A stretch of 37,966 bases of DNA from Anaerolineales bacterium (GCA_027019065.1 JALUXH010000211.1:1-37966), one strand, 5' to 3'. Shown: positions 19,162 to 29,520, counted from the first letter of the stretch. Translations and numbers: made by a program. Notes: generated from the letters alone by a model not told the origin.

Positions 19162-19530
19162 ATGCCGCGTTATCGTCTCAAAAACCTCACCCACCCTCTG
19201 CGCGCGCCGCTACAGGTACAGCCATGCGAAACCTTTCGCTGCCGCCTGTTAGGGTTAATGGGGCAACGCGGCTTACCCCATGAAAGCGGCCTGCTTTTTC
19301 GCTGGCCGCGCGAAGGGCGGCTCGAAACGGCCATCCACATGCTTTTCATGCGCTTTCCCATTGCCGTCATCTGGCTCAACGGGGCACAGAAAGTCGTCGA
19401 CGCCCGCCTCGCCCGCCCCTGGGTGGATTTTCTGGTACCGCGCGCTCCGGCCCGCTATGTGCTGGAACTTCACCCCGCCCGCCTGAAAGACTTTACCCTC
19501 GGAGACCACATCGCCTGGTATGTCATCTAA
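19162..19530 (+). CDS. DUF192 family protein
   Basis: GLMGQRGLPHESGLLFRWP, HMLFMRFPIAVIWLN, YVLELHPA. Confidence 0.82.
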   Translation: MPRYRLKNLTHPLRAPLQVQPCETFRCRLLGLMGQRGLPHESGLLFRWPREGRLETAIHMLFMRFPIAVIWLNGAQKVVDARLARPWVDFLVPRAPARYVLELHPARLKDFTLGDHIAWYVI

Positions 19531-20917
19531 ACGCTTTCGCGCGGTTCTGCCCCTCCTGCTGTTGAGCCTGCTTCTGCCCGCCGCCTCACCGGTGCGCGCC
19601 GAAGGCCAGCCCGAAGCGCCCTACTACATCGTCCAGCCCGGCGATACGCTTTCGGCCATTGCCTACCGCTTTGGCGTAGATATGCAGGCCCTTGCCCGGG
19701 CCAACCACATTGCCAACCCTGCCGACCTGAAAATCGGCCAAAAACTGGTCATTCCGGGGCTGGAAGGCGTGCAGGGCAGGCTGAGCACCCGCACGGTCAC
19801 GTTTGGCGATTCGCTGCTCGGCCTCAGCCGGGCACTGCACCTGCCGGAAAACACCCTGGTGCGCCTGAACCGCGTGGTTTCCCCTTACCAGTTATTTGCC
19901 GGGCGGTCGCTCATTGTTCCCATCGCCGCCGCCCAACAACAGGCCTTTCCGCAAAGAGTGCTGACCGGCAAGCGCCCCCTGCTGGAAACAGCCCTCGCCC
20001 ACGGGCAAAGCCCCTGGGCGCTGGCCCTCGCCAACCAGTTGCCGGGCACCTGGGCCGCCCTGCCGGGCGATGTCATCACCCTGCCCGGCACCAGCAGCCC
20101 CCCCGCCGCCTCCGCCTTCCCCCAAAACATGACCGCGCAGGTGCGCCCCGCAGCCTGGATACAAGGCCGCACGGGCGAAGTGCGCCTGCAAGCCCCCGCA
20201 AAAGCACAGATCACCGGGGCATTCGGCACGCACCCCCTGCACTTCTTTCGCTGGAAAGCGCAAACCTGGGTGGCATTGCAAGGCGTTTTCGCGCTGGCTT
20301 CCCCCGGCCTTTACCCGCTCACACTGCAAGTGGCCCTTCCCGACGGGCGCGCCTTCCGCTTTGGCCAGGCCGTCAGCGTGCAGCGCGGCCGTTACGCTTA
20401 CGAACGGCTCGTCGTGCCTGCCGGCCTGCTCAACCCCCAGCTCAACAAAGAAGAAGAAGCCCGCTTTGAAGCCCTTACCGCCCCCGCCACGCCAACCCGT
20501 TACTGGCAGGGGCGTTTCAAAGCGCCGGAAGCCCCGCCGCTGGACGCCTGCCACCCCTCTTATTTCGGCACCCGCCGCAACTACAACGACACATTCTACT
20601 GGTACCACACCGGCCTGGATTTCTGCGGCAAGGTCGGCACGCCCATTTACGCCCCCGCGGAGGGCGTGGTCGTCTTCGTGGGGCAAACCGAAATCCACGG
20701 CAACGTCACCATCATCAACCACGGTTGGGGCGTTTACACCACCTACTGCCACCAATCGGAGATTCTGGTCCGAAAAGGGCAACGCGTGCACACCGGGGAA
20801 CTCATCGGCAAAGTCGGGCGCACGGGCCGCGTCACCGGTCCCCACCTCCACTGGGAAGTATGGGTCGGAGATGTTCCGGTGGACCCGCAGGAATGGCTCG
20901 GCCGCGCCTTTCCCTAA
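19520..20917 (+). CDS. LysM domain M23-family metallopeptidase, secreted
   Basis: Signal peptide; YIVQPGDTLSAIAYRFGVDMQALARANHI (LysM); HTGLDFCGKVGTPIYAPAEGVVVF and GPHLHWEVW (M23). Confidence 0.93.
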   Translation: MSSKRFRAVLPLLLLSLLLPAASPVRAEGQPEAPYYIVQPGDTLSAIAYRFGVDMQALARANHIANPADLKIGQKLVIPGLEGVQGRLSTRTVTFGDSLLGLSRALHLPENTLVRLNRVVSPYQLFAGRSLIVPIAAAQQQAFPQRVLTGKRPLLETALAHGQSPWALALANQLPGTWAALPGDVITLPGTSSPPAASAFPQNMTAQVRPAAWIQGRTGEVRLQAPAKAQITGAFGTHPLHFFRWKAQTWVALQGVFALASPGLYPLTLQVALPDGRAFRFGQAVSVQRGRYAYERLVVPAGLLNPQLNKEEEARFEALTAPATPTRYWQGRFKAPEAPPLDACHPSYFGTRRNYNDTFYWYHTGLDFCGKVGTPIYAPAEGVVVFVGQTEIHGNVTIINHGWGVYTTYCHQSEILVRKGQRVHTGELIGKVGRTGRVTGPHLHWEVWVGDVPVDPQEWLGRAFP

Positions 20918-20938
20918 AGCCGGAACGGGCTAAGCGCC

Positions 20939-21177
20939 TATCCGAAAAATCCACCGTGCCCGCGGCTCTCCTTCTCGGCAAGGACGCCGATCTCCCCTTC
21001 CCCCAAGGAGCCTCGCTACGGCTCGGCTCCTTTGCCCCCTTCCCCTCTTACTAAGAGGGGAAGGGGGCGGCCCTGGCCGCGCAACGCGCGGCCAGGGCGG
21101 GGGTTAGGGAGATCAGCAGCGAGGCCGCCGCCGCAAGGCGATGCATCGTACAGCCCCGCCGTTTTTTCGGATAGATA
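20939..21177. mobile_element. MITE-like element, type C
   Basis: Ends TATCCGAAAAA / TTTTTTCGGATAGATA; 9-bp direct repeat CTAAGCGCC at 20930-20938 and 21178-21186; hairpin 21035-21067 and a second hairpin GCCCTGGCCGCGC-AAC-GCGCGGCCAGGGC. Confidence 0.82.
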
Positions 21178-21441
21178 CTAAGCGCCTTCTTCGCTTCCTG
21201 AAGCCTCATCTTCAAAATCGCCCCGGAAAAAGGCGCTCACCACGGCCTGCCCTGCGGCGGCGCGGCTTTCCGGCACTACAATTTGAATTTCGCCCAACGG
21301 CCCCACCTGAAGCCCCAAAGCACGCGCCGCCGGTTCCTGCAGCAACCGCGCCGGCACCCCCTGGGCTTCCAGCAAACCGCGCAAAATATCGGCCTGGGCC
21401 TGATTGTAAGTGGTCAACACCACCACCCAACGCTCATCCAT
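21178..21441 (-). CDS. DUF2007-like putative signal-transducing protein
   Basis: VVVLTTYNQAQADILRGLLEAQGVPARLL ... GEIQIVVPESRAAAGQAVV. Confidence 0.75.
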   Translation of the reverse strand: MDERWVVVLTTYNQAQADILRGLLEAQGVPARLLQEPAARALGLQVGPLGEIQIVVPESRAAAGQAVVSAFFRGDFEDEASGSEEGA

Positions 21442-21532
21442 ACGCCCTCCTTTGAGGCAAAAAGCCGCGCGAAAAGTGCGCAGCGAGATAGAGTATAATT
21501 GAAAAGACGCTAACTGTGAAGCGAGGCCAACA

Positions 21533-23092
21533 ATGATCCGCGAAACTTATTGGGAAGACCTGAACATCACACCGGAAGACATAGAAGCCCTTTACAACCA
21601 CCTGCTGGAAACCGAAACACCGCTGACGCCCGAAGCCCTGGCCGCGGCATTGGTCGCGTTCCGTTTGGAGGCCGAACAGCAAAAACTGGAGCGCCAGCGG
21701 AGCGGAGGCGCCGCGGTTTACCTCCCCAAAGGGCACTACGAAGTCGGGCAAACGCTGGTGTTTCCGGCCTTAGCGTGGGCCGAAGGCGAAGTGGTGGCCG
21801 TGCGCGCGGCGCATAACCCCACACTGCCGCCGTTCCAGGTCATTCGGGTGAAATTCGCCGACGGCCGCGAGCGCGAATTTGCCGCCGGGCTGGAAGAACA
21901 CCCCCTCAACGAACCGCCCCGCCTGAGCGCCGACGACCCGCTGCACAACCCCGAAAAGGTGCTGGCGACCTATGGCGAAGCACTGGCGCAAAAAATAGAA
22001 GCCGCGCTGGCCGAAAACGAAGAATTTGTACGCATTGCGGGCAAGTGGTTCCCGCGCGCCCTGCTGATGGAAGTGCATGTCGGCTTCCTCAACCTCGCCG
22101 AAGCCGTGCTGGATATGCACGGGGGCGGGCCGCTGCCCACAGCCGAAATCATCCGGCAAATTGACTTTCCGGCCGAGAACCCCCACCTGGCCGCCTTCTC
22201 GCTGGATTACGCCCTGCAGGAAAGCGAGCAATTCGACGAAGTCGGCCCCGCAGGGCAGGTGCTGTGGTTCCTGCGGCGAATGGAGCCGGAAGGCGTGCAG
22301 GAAACGCCCCCTCACCTGCGCTACCGCCCGCTGGACTATGACCGCGAAGCCCTCACCGCCGACATGCTGGCACTGGAAACCGCCCTGGGCGACGAACTTT
22401 CCCCAGAGAGCAGCGTCGCGGAAATCCCCGGCAAGGTAGAACTCGCCCTGATCTACCCCCACTGGCGGGCGGGCACCCTTCCCCTGAGCGCCAAAACTCG
22501 CGCGCTTTTCCCCACGGCCTATCAGGCCCCGCGGGTGCGCTTCACGTGGGTGGACGCCCAAAGCGGTGCAGAATTCCCCGGCTGGGTCGTGCGTCCGGGC
22601 CAATATGTCTACGGCCTGGAGGCATGGTACCGGAAAAAAGAGCTCCTTCCCGGCAGCCTGGTCACGCTCAAACCGGGGCGCGCGCCGGGGCAGGTGCTCA
22701 TAGAAGCCCACACCCACCGCCCCCGGCGCGACTGGGTGCGCAGCGTGCTGGTGGGGCGCGACGCCCAACCCGTCTTCGCCATGCTGAAGCAAATCGTCAG
22801 CGCCGAATTTGACGAGCGCATGGTGATTGCCGTGCCCGACCCCGAAGCGCTGGATGCCGTTTGGGAAGAAACCGCCCGCAGGCGCACACCGCTGGAAAAC
22901 CTGGTGGTTTCCATGCTGCGCGAACTCGCCAAACTGACACCGCAGGGGCATGTCCACGCGGCCGGGCTGTACGCGGCAGTCAACGCCGTCCGCCGCTGCC
23001 CGCCGGGTCCCATTTTCGCCTTGCTGGCCACCCGACCGTGGTTCATCCACGTCGGCGACCTGTACTTCCGGTTAGACGAATCTGCCATCTGA
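21533..23092 (+). CDS. Uncharacterised 519-aa protein
   Basis: Long ORF with strong GC3 coding character, -10 TATAAT at 21494-21499. Segment LAEAVLDMHGGGPLPTAEIIRQI...FDEVGPAGQVLWFLRR may be winged-helix-like. Confidence 0.85.
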   Translation: MIRETYWEDLNITPEDIEALYNHLLETETPLTPEALAAALVAFRLEAEQQKLERQRSGGAAVYLPKGHYEVGQTLVFPALAWAEGEVVAVRAAHNPTLPPFQVIRVKFADGREREFAAGLEEHPLNEPPRLSADDPLHNPEKVLATYGEALAQKIEAALAENEEFVRIAGKWFPRALLMEVHVGFLNLAEAVLDMHGGGPLPTAEIIRQIDFPAENPHLAAFSLDYALQESEQFDEVGPAGQVLWFLRRMEPEGVQETPPHLRYRPLDYDREALTADMLALETALGDELSPESSVAEIPGKVELALIYPHWRAGTLPLSAKTRALFPTAYQAPRVRFTWVDAQSGAEFPGWVVRPGQYVYGLEAWYRKKELLPGSLVTLKPGRAPGQVLIEAHTHRPRRDWVRSVLVGRDAQPVFAMLKQIVSAEFDERMVIAVPDPEALDAVWEETARRRTPLENLVVSMLRELAKLTPQGHVHAAGLYAAVNAVRRCPPGPIFALLATRPWFIHVGDLYFRLDESAI

Positions 23093-23105
23093 AACGGAGT
23101 CAACC

Positions 23106-23546
23106 ATGCCTCAGGGAAAACGACGCAGTCTGGTCAAGCCCACGCTGGATACCCCCTTCCACATTGATTTCTCGTGGTGGCAAACCCACACGCGCGACTG
23201 GCGTTTTTACATGCACCGCCTGCTTTGCACCGAACACCAAAAACAATTTGAAAACTGGGAAGAAACCACCCCGGTGGACTGGGTTGACCCCGAAACCGCC
23301 GAGGTTCACCCCGTGGACGGTATGCAATACATTTTGATGACCCACTGCGCCCAGCAGCCCGAATTCCTCAACGCCCACGTGCCGCTGGTGGACGCCATCT
23401 TTCGGGTGCTCATCGCCAACGGCAACCGCCCCATGACCCCCGCCGAACTGGCCGAGCACCTCAACCGCCCGGCGCAGGCCCGCACCATCCTGCGCACCCT
23501 GGCCGGCAAGCGCGACTACCTCGGCATCCGGCCGGTGGAAGAATAA
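23106..23546 (+). CDS. Uncharacterised 146-aa protein, possible C-terminal wHTH
   Basis: 14 nt downstream of the 519-aa gene; VDAIFRVLIANGNRPMTPAELAEHLNR...ILRTLAGKRDYLGI. Confidence 0.82.
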   Translation: MPQGKRRSLVKPTLDTPFHIDFSWWQTHTRDWRFYMHRLLCTEHQKQFENWEETTPVDWVDPETAEVHPVDGMQYILMTHCAQQPEFLNAHVPLVDAIFRVLIANGNRPMTPAELAEHLNRPAQARTILRTLAGKRDYLGIRPVEE

Positions 23547-23553
23547 ACTGCCA

Positions 23554-23627
23554 GCCCCCGTAGCTCAACCGGATAGAGCGCCGGACTTCTAATCCGACGG
23601 TTGCAGGTTCGAATCCTGTCGGGGGCG
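23554..23627 (+). tRNA. tRNA-Arg (anticodon TCT)
   Basis: GCCCCCG/CGGGGGC acceptor, loop CTTCTAA, GGTTCGAATCC T arm. Confidence 0.95.
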
Positions 23628-23630
23628 CTG

Positions 23631-23649
23631 AAGGCCGAAAAACGGCCTT
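23631..23649 (+). other. Hairpin after tRNA-Arg
   Basis: AAGGCCG-AAAAA-CGGCCTT; no clear T tract. Confidence 0.45.
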
Positions 23650-23681
23650 ACTTACCCGCCTTACCCCACAGAAGGAGTGGC

Positions 23682-24212
23682 ATGACCATGTTAGAACGAC
23701 AAGGCATCATCAAGTTCGGAGCGAACGACGTCACCGTCGTCGGCCCCGACATCACCCCCGGGCAGCAAGCCCCCGAATTCCGCGCCCACACGCGCGACTG
23801 GCGCACAATTTCCGTGCTGGCCGAAACCGCGGGCAAAGTGCGCGTCATCGCTGCCCTGCCTTCCATTGACACCCCCGTGTGCGACCTGGAAGGCCAAAAA
23901 TTCAACGAAGCCGCCACAGCCCTCAGCGACGACATCGTTATCGTGACCATCAGCGCCGACCTGCCCTTCGCCCAGCAGCGCTGGTGCGGCGACCACGGCA
24001 TTGAACGCCTGCTGGTCGTCTCCGACCACATGGACATGGAATTCGGCAAAAAATACGGCTGCCTGATGAAAGAAGTGCGCCTGCTGCGGCGGGCGGTTTT
24101 CGTGGTGGACCGCAACGACAACGTCGTTTACGCCGATTACATGAAAGCCTTAGGCGACGAACCCAACTACAGCGAAGTGCTGGAAGCCGCCAAAGCCGCC
24201 CTCGCGCGCTAA
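23682..24212 (+). CDS. tpx: Thiol peroxidase
   Basis: LPSIDTPVCDLEGQKFNE, ISADLPFAQQRWCG. Start 23682 after GAAGGAG. Confidence 0.92.
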   Translation: MTMLERQGIIKFGANDVTVVGPDITPGQQAPEFRAHTRDWRTISVLAETAGKVRVIAALPSIDTPVCDLEGQKFNEAATALSDDIVIVTISADLPFAQQRWCGDHGIERLLVVSDHMDMEFGKKYGCLMKEVRLLRRAVFVVDRNDNVVYADYMKALGDEPNYSEVLEAAKAALAR

Positions 24213-24249
24213 CCGCTGCACGCCAACCGCAATTTTCCGGAGGTGCGCC

Positions 24250-24657
24250 ATGTTTTCCCTCTTAAGCGCCGTGCCCACTGAAAGCGACGACCCGGAAGGG
24301 GCGTGGCTGATTGACATCCGGTGGAAGCATTACCCGGCCGCATGGCGCCCTCCGACCGATGTTTTTGAAACCCCCGAAGCCATCATCGTGCGCATGGAAA
24401 TCGCCGGCATGCACACCGACGATTTCCGCCTCTCATTAGAAGCCCAAACGCTGGTCATCAGCGGCACCCGCCGCGACCCCGACCTCGGCTCGGCCTACCA
24501 CCGCCTGGAAATCCCCTTTGGGCAGTTCCAGGTTACGGTTACGCTCCCCGCGCCGATAGAAGAAGCCGAAGTGGAAGCCGAATACCGCGACGGCTTCCTG
24601 CGCATTCGCCTGCCCAAACGGCGCGCCCACACCGTCGCCATTCATCCCGGCCAATGA
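24250..24657 (+). CDS. Hsp20/alpha-crystallin small heat shock protein
   Basis: [56 protein letters not shown]. Confidence 0.92.
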   Translation: MFSLLSAVPTESDDPEGAWLIDIRWKHYPAAWRPPTDVFETPEAIIVRMEIAGMHTDDFRLSLEAQTLVISGTRRDPDLGSAYHRLEIPFGQFQVTVTLPAPIEEAEVEAEYRDGFLRIRLPKRRAHTVAIHPGQ

Positions 24658-24680
24658 CCTTACCTCCGAGGAGAACACCG

Positions 24681-27278
24681 ATGCCCGCATCGCGCTGGCA
24701 CATGGGTTGGGAAGACATCGCCCAATGGCTTGAAGAAGATGCGGCCTGGGAACAGGCCGTGCTTCCCTTTTTGCACCGCATTCTCGGCGGCAACCAGGGT
24801 GAAGAAGCCGCCCCTCCCCCCGACGAACAGCCCCAACCGCCCGAACCCCAGGCGCCGGAAACCCTTGAAATTCCGGTGCTGCCCTTGCGCGGCACGGTCG
24901 TCTACCCCCAAACGGGCACCCCCCTCACCGTGGGGCTGCCGCGGTCCATCCGCCTCGTGGACGACGTGGTGGCAGGCGACCGCCGCCTGGGGCTGGTGGC
25001 TTCCAAAAAGCCCGAACTGGAAGACCCCGCCCCCAACGACCTTTACACCATCGGCACCATCGCCACCATCCACCGCCTGTTCCGCGCCCCCGACGGCACA
25101 GTGCGCCTGCTGGTGCAGGGGCAGCAGCGCATCAAAGTGCTGGAATTCGCCCAAACCGAGCCGTATTTCGTCGCGCGGGTCCAGGTCATTCCCGAAGAAA
25201 CCGAGCAGTCGCTGGAAACCGAAGCCCTGGCGCGGCAGGTGCGCGAACACTTCCAGACCATCGCCGAAATGGTGGCTTCCATCCCCAAAGAACTGGTGGC
25301 CTCGGTGCTCTCACTGGAAGACCCGCTGCAACTGGCCTACACCGTCGCCAACTTCCAGCGCATGAGCCTGGAAGACGCCCAAACCATTCTGGAACTGCAC
25401 TCGGTTACCGAAAAACTGCGCAAACTGCTCGGCATCCTGGCGCACGAAGTAGAAGTGCTTGAACTGGGGCAGAAAATCCAGAACGAGGCGCGCTCCCAGA
25501 TCGAGCAAATGCAGCGGGAATACTTCCTGCGCGAGCAGATGAAAGCCATCAAACGGGAACTCGGGGAAGAAGACGAACAGGCCGCCGAAGCCAGGGAATT
25601 CCGGCAAAAAATTGAAGCCGCGGGCATGCCCGAAGAAGCCAAAAAACAGGCGCTGCGCGAACTTGACCGCCTCGCCCACCTGCCCAGCGCCGCCGCGGAA
25701 TACAGCGTCATCCGCACCTACCTGGACTGGCTGGTTTCCCTCCCGTGGAGCAAACTTACCGAAGATCACTTAGACCTCCACCACGCCCAGGAAGTGCTGG
25801 ATAAAGACCACTACGGCCTGAAAGACGTCAAAGACCGCATTCTGGAATACCTTGCGGTGCGCAAACTGCGCCTGGAACGCAAAGAAGCGCTGGAAGCCCG
25901 CGTGCCCGACGACGCCATCCGCCACGACCGGGAAGGCGCCATCCTGTGCTTCATCGGGCCGCCGGGGGTGGGCAAAACCTCGCTGGGGCGCTCCATTGCC
26001 CGCGCCATGGGGCGGGAATTCGTGCGCATTTCCCTGGGCGGCGTGCGCGACGAAGCCGAAATCCGCGGCCACCGCCGCACCTACATCGGCGCCATGCCGG
26101 GGCGCATCATCCAGGCGCTGCGACGCGTGGGCACCCGCAACCCCGTTTTTATGTTAGACGAGGTGGATAAACTGGTCTTTGACTTCCACGGCGACCCGGC
26201 CTCCGCCCTGCTGGAAGTGCTTGACCCCGAGCAAAACGCCGAATTCCGCGACCATTACCTTGAAGTGGCCTTTGACCTCTCGCAGGTGCTTTTCATCACC
26301 ACCGCCAACTACCTGGACAACATCCCCGCCCCCCTGCGCGACCGGATGGAAATCATCCCAATCTCGGGGTACACCGAAAACGAAAAGGTGGAAATCGCCA
26401 AAGGCTACCTCATCCCGCGGCAGGTGCACGAAAACGGGCTCTTCCCCGAAGAAATCGCCTTCACCGACGACGCCCTGCGCACCATCATCCGCGCCTACAC
26501 CCGCGAAGCCGGCGTGCGCAACTTAGAGCGGGAAATCGGGAAAATCTGCCGCAAAGTGGTGCGCCAGATCGCCGAGGGCAAGGCAACAGCAGTGGAAATC
26601 ACCCCCGAAAAAGCGCGCGAGTTCCTGGGGCGGCAACGCTATTACGGGCTGGAAGAAGTCGCCCGGCGCGTCGCCATCCCCGGGGTCGCCATCGGCCTCG
26701 CGTGGACCCCCGCAGGCGGCGACATCCTTTTCATTGAAGCGACCAAAATGCCCGGCAGCAAAGGGTTCATTCTGACGGGCTCGTTGGGTGAAGTGATGCA
26801 GGAATCGGCGCGCGCGGCGCTTTCCTTCGTGCGCTCCCGCGCCGCGGAATGGGGCATTCCCGAAGACTTCTTTGAAAAAACCGACATTCACCTGCACGTG
26901 CCCGCGGGGGCACAGCCCAAAGACGGCCCCTCTGCAGGCGTCACCATCGTCACCGCCCTGGTTTCCCTGCTGACCGGCCGCACGGTGAAACCCGATGTAG
27001 GCATGACGGGCGAAGTCACCCTGCGCGGGCAAGTGCTGCCGGTCGGCGGCATCAAAGAAAAAGTGCTCGCCGCCCACCGCGCCGGGCTGAAAACCGTCAT
27101 CCTGCCCAAACGCAACCAGGCCGACCTGGAAGACCTGCCCGAAGAAGTGCGCGCCGCCATCCAATTCATCTTTGCCGAAACCGTCGACGATGTGCTCAAC
27201 GCCGCCCTGCCTGCCGCCGGCGAAACGCCCCCCGCCGCACCCGCCGATGCTTCGCAAGGAGACGCTCCCCATGGCTAA
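24681..27278 (+). CDS. lon: ATP-dependent Lon protease
   Basis: [15 protein letters not shown] Walker [11 protein letters not shown] Walker [11 protein letters not shown] catalytic Ser, [14 protein letters not shown] catalytic Lys. Start 24681 after GAGGAG preferred over 24654. Confidence 0.96.
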   Translation: MPASRWHMGWEDIAQWLEEDAAWEQAVLPFLHRILGGNQGEEAAPPPDEQPQPPEPQAPETLEIPVLPLRGTVVYPQTGTPLTVGLPRSIRLVDDVVAGDRRLGLVASKKPELEDPAPNDLYTIGTIATIHRLFRAPDGTVRLLVQGQQRIKVLEFAQTEPYFVARVQVIPEETEQSLETEALARQVREHFQTIAEMVASIPKELVASVLSLEDPLQLAYTVANFQRMSLEDAQTILELHSVTEKLRKLLGILAHEVEVLELGQKIQNEARSQIEQMQREYFLREQMKAIKRELGEEDEQAAEAREFRQKIEAAGMPEEAKKQALRELDRLAHLPSAAAEYSVIRTYLDWLVSLPWSKLTEDHLDLHHAQEVLDKDHYGLKDVKDRILEYLAVRKLRLERKEALEARVPDDAIRHDREGAILCFIGPPGVGKTSLGRSIARAMGREFVRISLGGVRDEAEIRGHRRTYIGAMPGRIIQALRRVGTRNPVFMLDEVDKLVFDFHGDPASALLEVLDPEQNAEFRDHYLEVAFDLSQVLFITTANYLDNIPAPLRDRMEIIPISGYTENEKVEIAKGYLIPRQVHENGLFPEEIAFTDDALRTIIRAYTREAGVRNLEREIGKICRKVVRQIAEGKATAVEITPEKAREFLGRQRYYGLEEVARRVAIPGVAIGLAWTPAGGDILFIEATKMPGSKGFILTGSLGEVMQESARAALSFVRSRAAEWGIPEDFFEKTDIHLHVPAGAQPKDGPSAGVTIVTALVSLLTGRTVKPDVGMTGEVTLRGQVLPVGGIKEKVLAAHRAGLKTVILPKRNQADLEDLPEEVRAAIQFIFAETVDDVLNAALPAAGETPPAAPADASQGDAPHG

Positions 27279-27633
27279 AATCATGCTGGTGGAAGACGAC
27301 CACACCATGCGTTCCCTCCTCAAAACCCTGCTGGAAATGGAGGGCTTTGAAGTGGTCTTTGGGGGAGGGCAGGCAGCCGCCTTGCTTGAAAACCTCCACA
27401 AACACAAACCCGACCTGCTGGTGATGGACGTGCACCTTGCCGGCGGCATCAACGGCATGGATCTGCTGCATTCCATTCGCCAGGATGATGAACTGAAACA
27501 TACCCGCGTGGTGATGACCTCGGGGATGAACTACGACGAGGCTGCGCTGGCCGCAGGCGCCGACGGCTTCCTGCAAAAGCCTTATATGGTTGACGACCTG
27601 CTGCACCTGTTGCGCCAGGTGTTGGCGCAATAA
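27271..27633 (+). CDS. Stand-alone response regulator receiver
   Basis: [45 protein letters not shown]. Overlaps the lon 3' end. Confidence 0.9.
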   Translation: MAKIMLVEDDHTMRSLLKTLLEMEGFEVVFGGGQAAALLENLHKHKPDLLVMDVHLAGGINGMDLLHSIRQDDELKHTRVVMTSGMNYDEAALAAGADGFLQKPYMVDDLLHLLRQVLAQ

Positions 27634-27686
27634 AGCCGCCTCCTGACCGATTTCCCCATCACCACTTTCCAGAGAGAGGATTCACC

Positions 27687-29429
27687 GTGGCACGCAAACG
27701 CTCGCCCAAAGGGCGCTGGTACGTGATGGATTTGCACCTCCACACCCCCGCATCCAGCGACTACCAGCAGCCAGAAATCACTTACCTTGACATTCTCCGC
27801 CAGGCAGAAGCCCGCGGCGTGGACATCATCGCCTTTGCCGACCACAACACCGTGGCCGGCTATCGGAAAATGCAAGAAGAGCTCCGGCAGCTGGAACTGC
27901 TGGAACAGTTAGACCGCCTGATTCCCGAAGAAAAAGCGCGGCTGGAAGAATACCGCCGCCTGCTGAAGAAAATTCTGGTGCTGCCCGGCTTTGAACTCAC
28001 CGCAACGCTGGGTTTCCACATTTTGGGCATCTTCCCGCCCGAAAAGCCCGTGCGGGAAATAGAACACCTGCTGCTCACCCTCAACATCCCGCCCGAAAAA
28101 CTGGATCAGGGTTCGGCTACCGTAGGGGCAACCAGCGACGTGCTCACCGCCTACCGGCTGATTGACGAAGCCGGAGGGCTGGCCATTGCCGCCCACGCCA
28201 ATTCCAGCAACGGCGTGGCCGCCCGCAATGTGCCGGGGCAAACCAAAATTTCTTACACCCAAGACCCGCACCTGCACGCGCTGGAAGTTACCGACCTGGA
28301 AAAGAGAGGCCGCCACACCACCGCGGCGTTCTTCAACGGCACCAAACCCGAATACCCGCGCCGGATGCACTGCATTCAAGGCTCCGACGCCCACCGGCTC
28401 ATCGGCGACGGGCGCAACCCGGGCGTAGGCGACCGCACCACCGAGGTGCTGCTGCCCGAAGTCAGTTTTCAGGCGCTGAAAGAACTTTTTCTGAGCAACG
28501 ACTTTGCCCGCCACCGCCCCCACCGCCACAAGGAAGCCCCCCAGGAAGACTTCATCCAGCAGGCCCGCGAAGAAGGCGCCAACCTGATTCAGGCCTTCCA
28601 CGAGCGCATGACCGTGCGCGGGGGGCGGCTGTATGCCATCATCGCCGACGTGTGCGCCTTCGCCAACACCAACGGCGGCACGCTCTACATCGGCCTGAGC
28701 GACGACCCCAAGCAGCCCCCGGCCGGCCTTGACAACCCCGACCAGGCCGCGGCCGAACTGGCAAAACAGATTTCCGAACGCATCATCCCGCCGCTGGAAG
28801 TTACCATTGATACCCACGAAACGCAGGGCAAAAAAGTGCTTCGGGTGCTGGTGCCGCGGGGCAGCGAGCCCCCCTACGCGGTAGACGGCAGCAAAATCTA
28901 CATCCGCGCCGAAGCCGAAACCGGCCTTGCCGTGCGCGATGAAATCGTGGACCTGGTGCTGCGCGGCCTGCGGGAAAAGGAAGCCGCCGCCGCGCCCGCC
29001 AAAACCGAAACCGGCCAGCCGCGGCACGCGACCATCCGCCCCGCGCCGGTAGACGAAGTGCCGCCCCTGCCCAAAGACGCCCCTCGCACCGGTGTAGAAG
29101 TGGTCTCGGTCATGGAACGCGACGGCACCCAATACTACACCGTGCGCGACCTGCGCAACGGCAATGTGGTCAAAAACGTCACCACCTCATCGGCGCGCCG
29201 CCTGTGGCATTACGCCATCAGCCGCTATGCCAAATTGCCCGCCGACCTCGGCAAAGTGCGCGGCATCCACTGGGAAGGCGACCGCGGCGTGATGCGGAAA
29301 TACAAACAAGGCAAACAGTGGCACTTTGACCTGGTGCAGCACACGCCCGAAGGCAACCGCCTCTTCTTCGGCGTTACCGAAGACGGCCTCACCGAACCAT
29401 GGAAGGCGGTGGTGGGGTTGGAGGAATAG
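27687..29429 (+). CDS. PHP phosphoesterase domain fused to AlbA_2/Schlafen-like domain
   Basis: PHP motifs [40 protein letters not shown]; AlbA_2-like [26 protein letters not shown]...IPPLEVTI...[10 protein letters not shown]. Confidence 0.82.
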   Translation: MARKRSPKGRWYVMDLHLHTPASSDYQQPEITYLDILRQAEARGVDIIAFADHNTVAGYRKMQEELRQLELLEQLDRLIPEEKARLEEYRRLLKKILVLPGFELTATLGFHILGIFPPEKPVREIEHLLLTLNIPPEKLDQGSATVGATSDVLTAYRLIDEAGGLAIAAHANSSNGVAARNVPGQTKISYTQDPHLHALEVTDLEKRGRHTTAAFFNGTKPEYPRRMHCIQGSDAHRLIGDGRNPGVGDRTTEVLLPEVSFQALKELFLSNDFARHRPHRHKEAPQEDFIQQAREEGANLIQAFHERMTVRGGRLYAIIADVCAFANTNGGTLYIGLSDDPKQPPAGLDNPDQAAAELAKQISERIIPPLEVTIDTHETQGKKVLRVLVPRGSEPPYAVDGSKIYIRAEAETGLAVRDEIVDLVLRGLREKEAAAAPAKTETGQPRHATIRPAPVDEVPPLPKDAPRTGVEVVSVMERDGTQYYTVRDLRNGNVVKNVTTSSARRLWHYAISRYAKLPADLGKVRGIHWEGDRGVMRKYKQGKQWHFDLVQHTPEGNRLFFGVTEDGLTEPWKAVVGLEE

Positions 29430-29430
29430 C

Positions 29431-29520
29431 ATGGGCAAAAAGCAGCAAGTCATTTCCCGCCTCTTTCAGAAGTGCCAGCAGCGCGGCGAGATGCCGGGGC
29501 TAACACAGCCGACCCCATGA
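29431..29520 (+). pseudogene. 29-codon stub ORF, candidate remnant of a restriction-enzyme-like N-terminus
   Basis: MGKKQQVISRLFQKCQQRGEMPGLTQPTP* between the PHP gene and methyltransferase, overlapping the methyltransferase start. Confidence 0.3.

Noticed and set aside
21770-23050. 426-aa minus-strand ORF
   Set aside because: Antisense to the 519-aa plus-strand gene, which has RBS/promoter context and better composition.
27909-29132. 407-aa minus-strand ORF
   Set aside because: Antisense shadow of the PHP-AlbA gene, which has recognisable domains.
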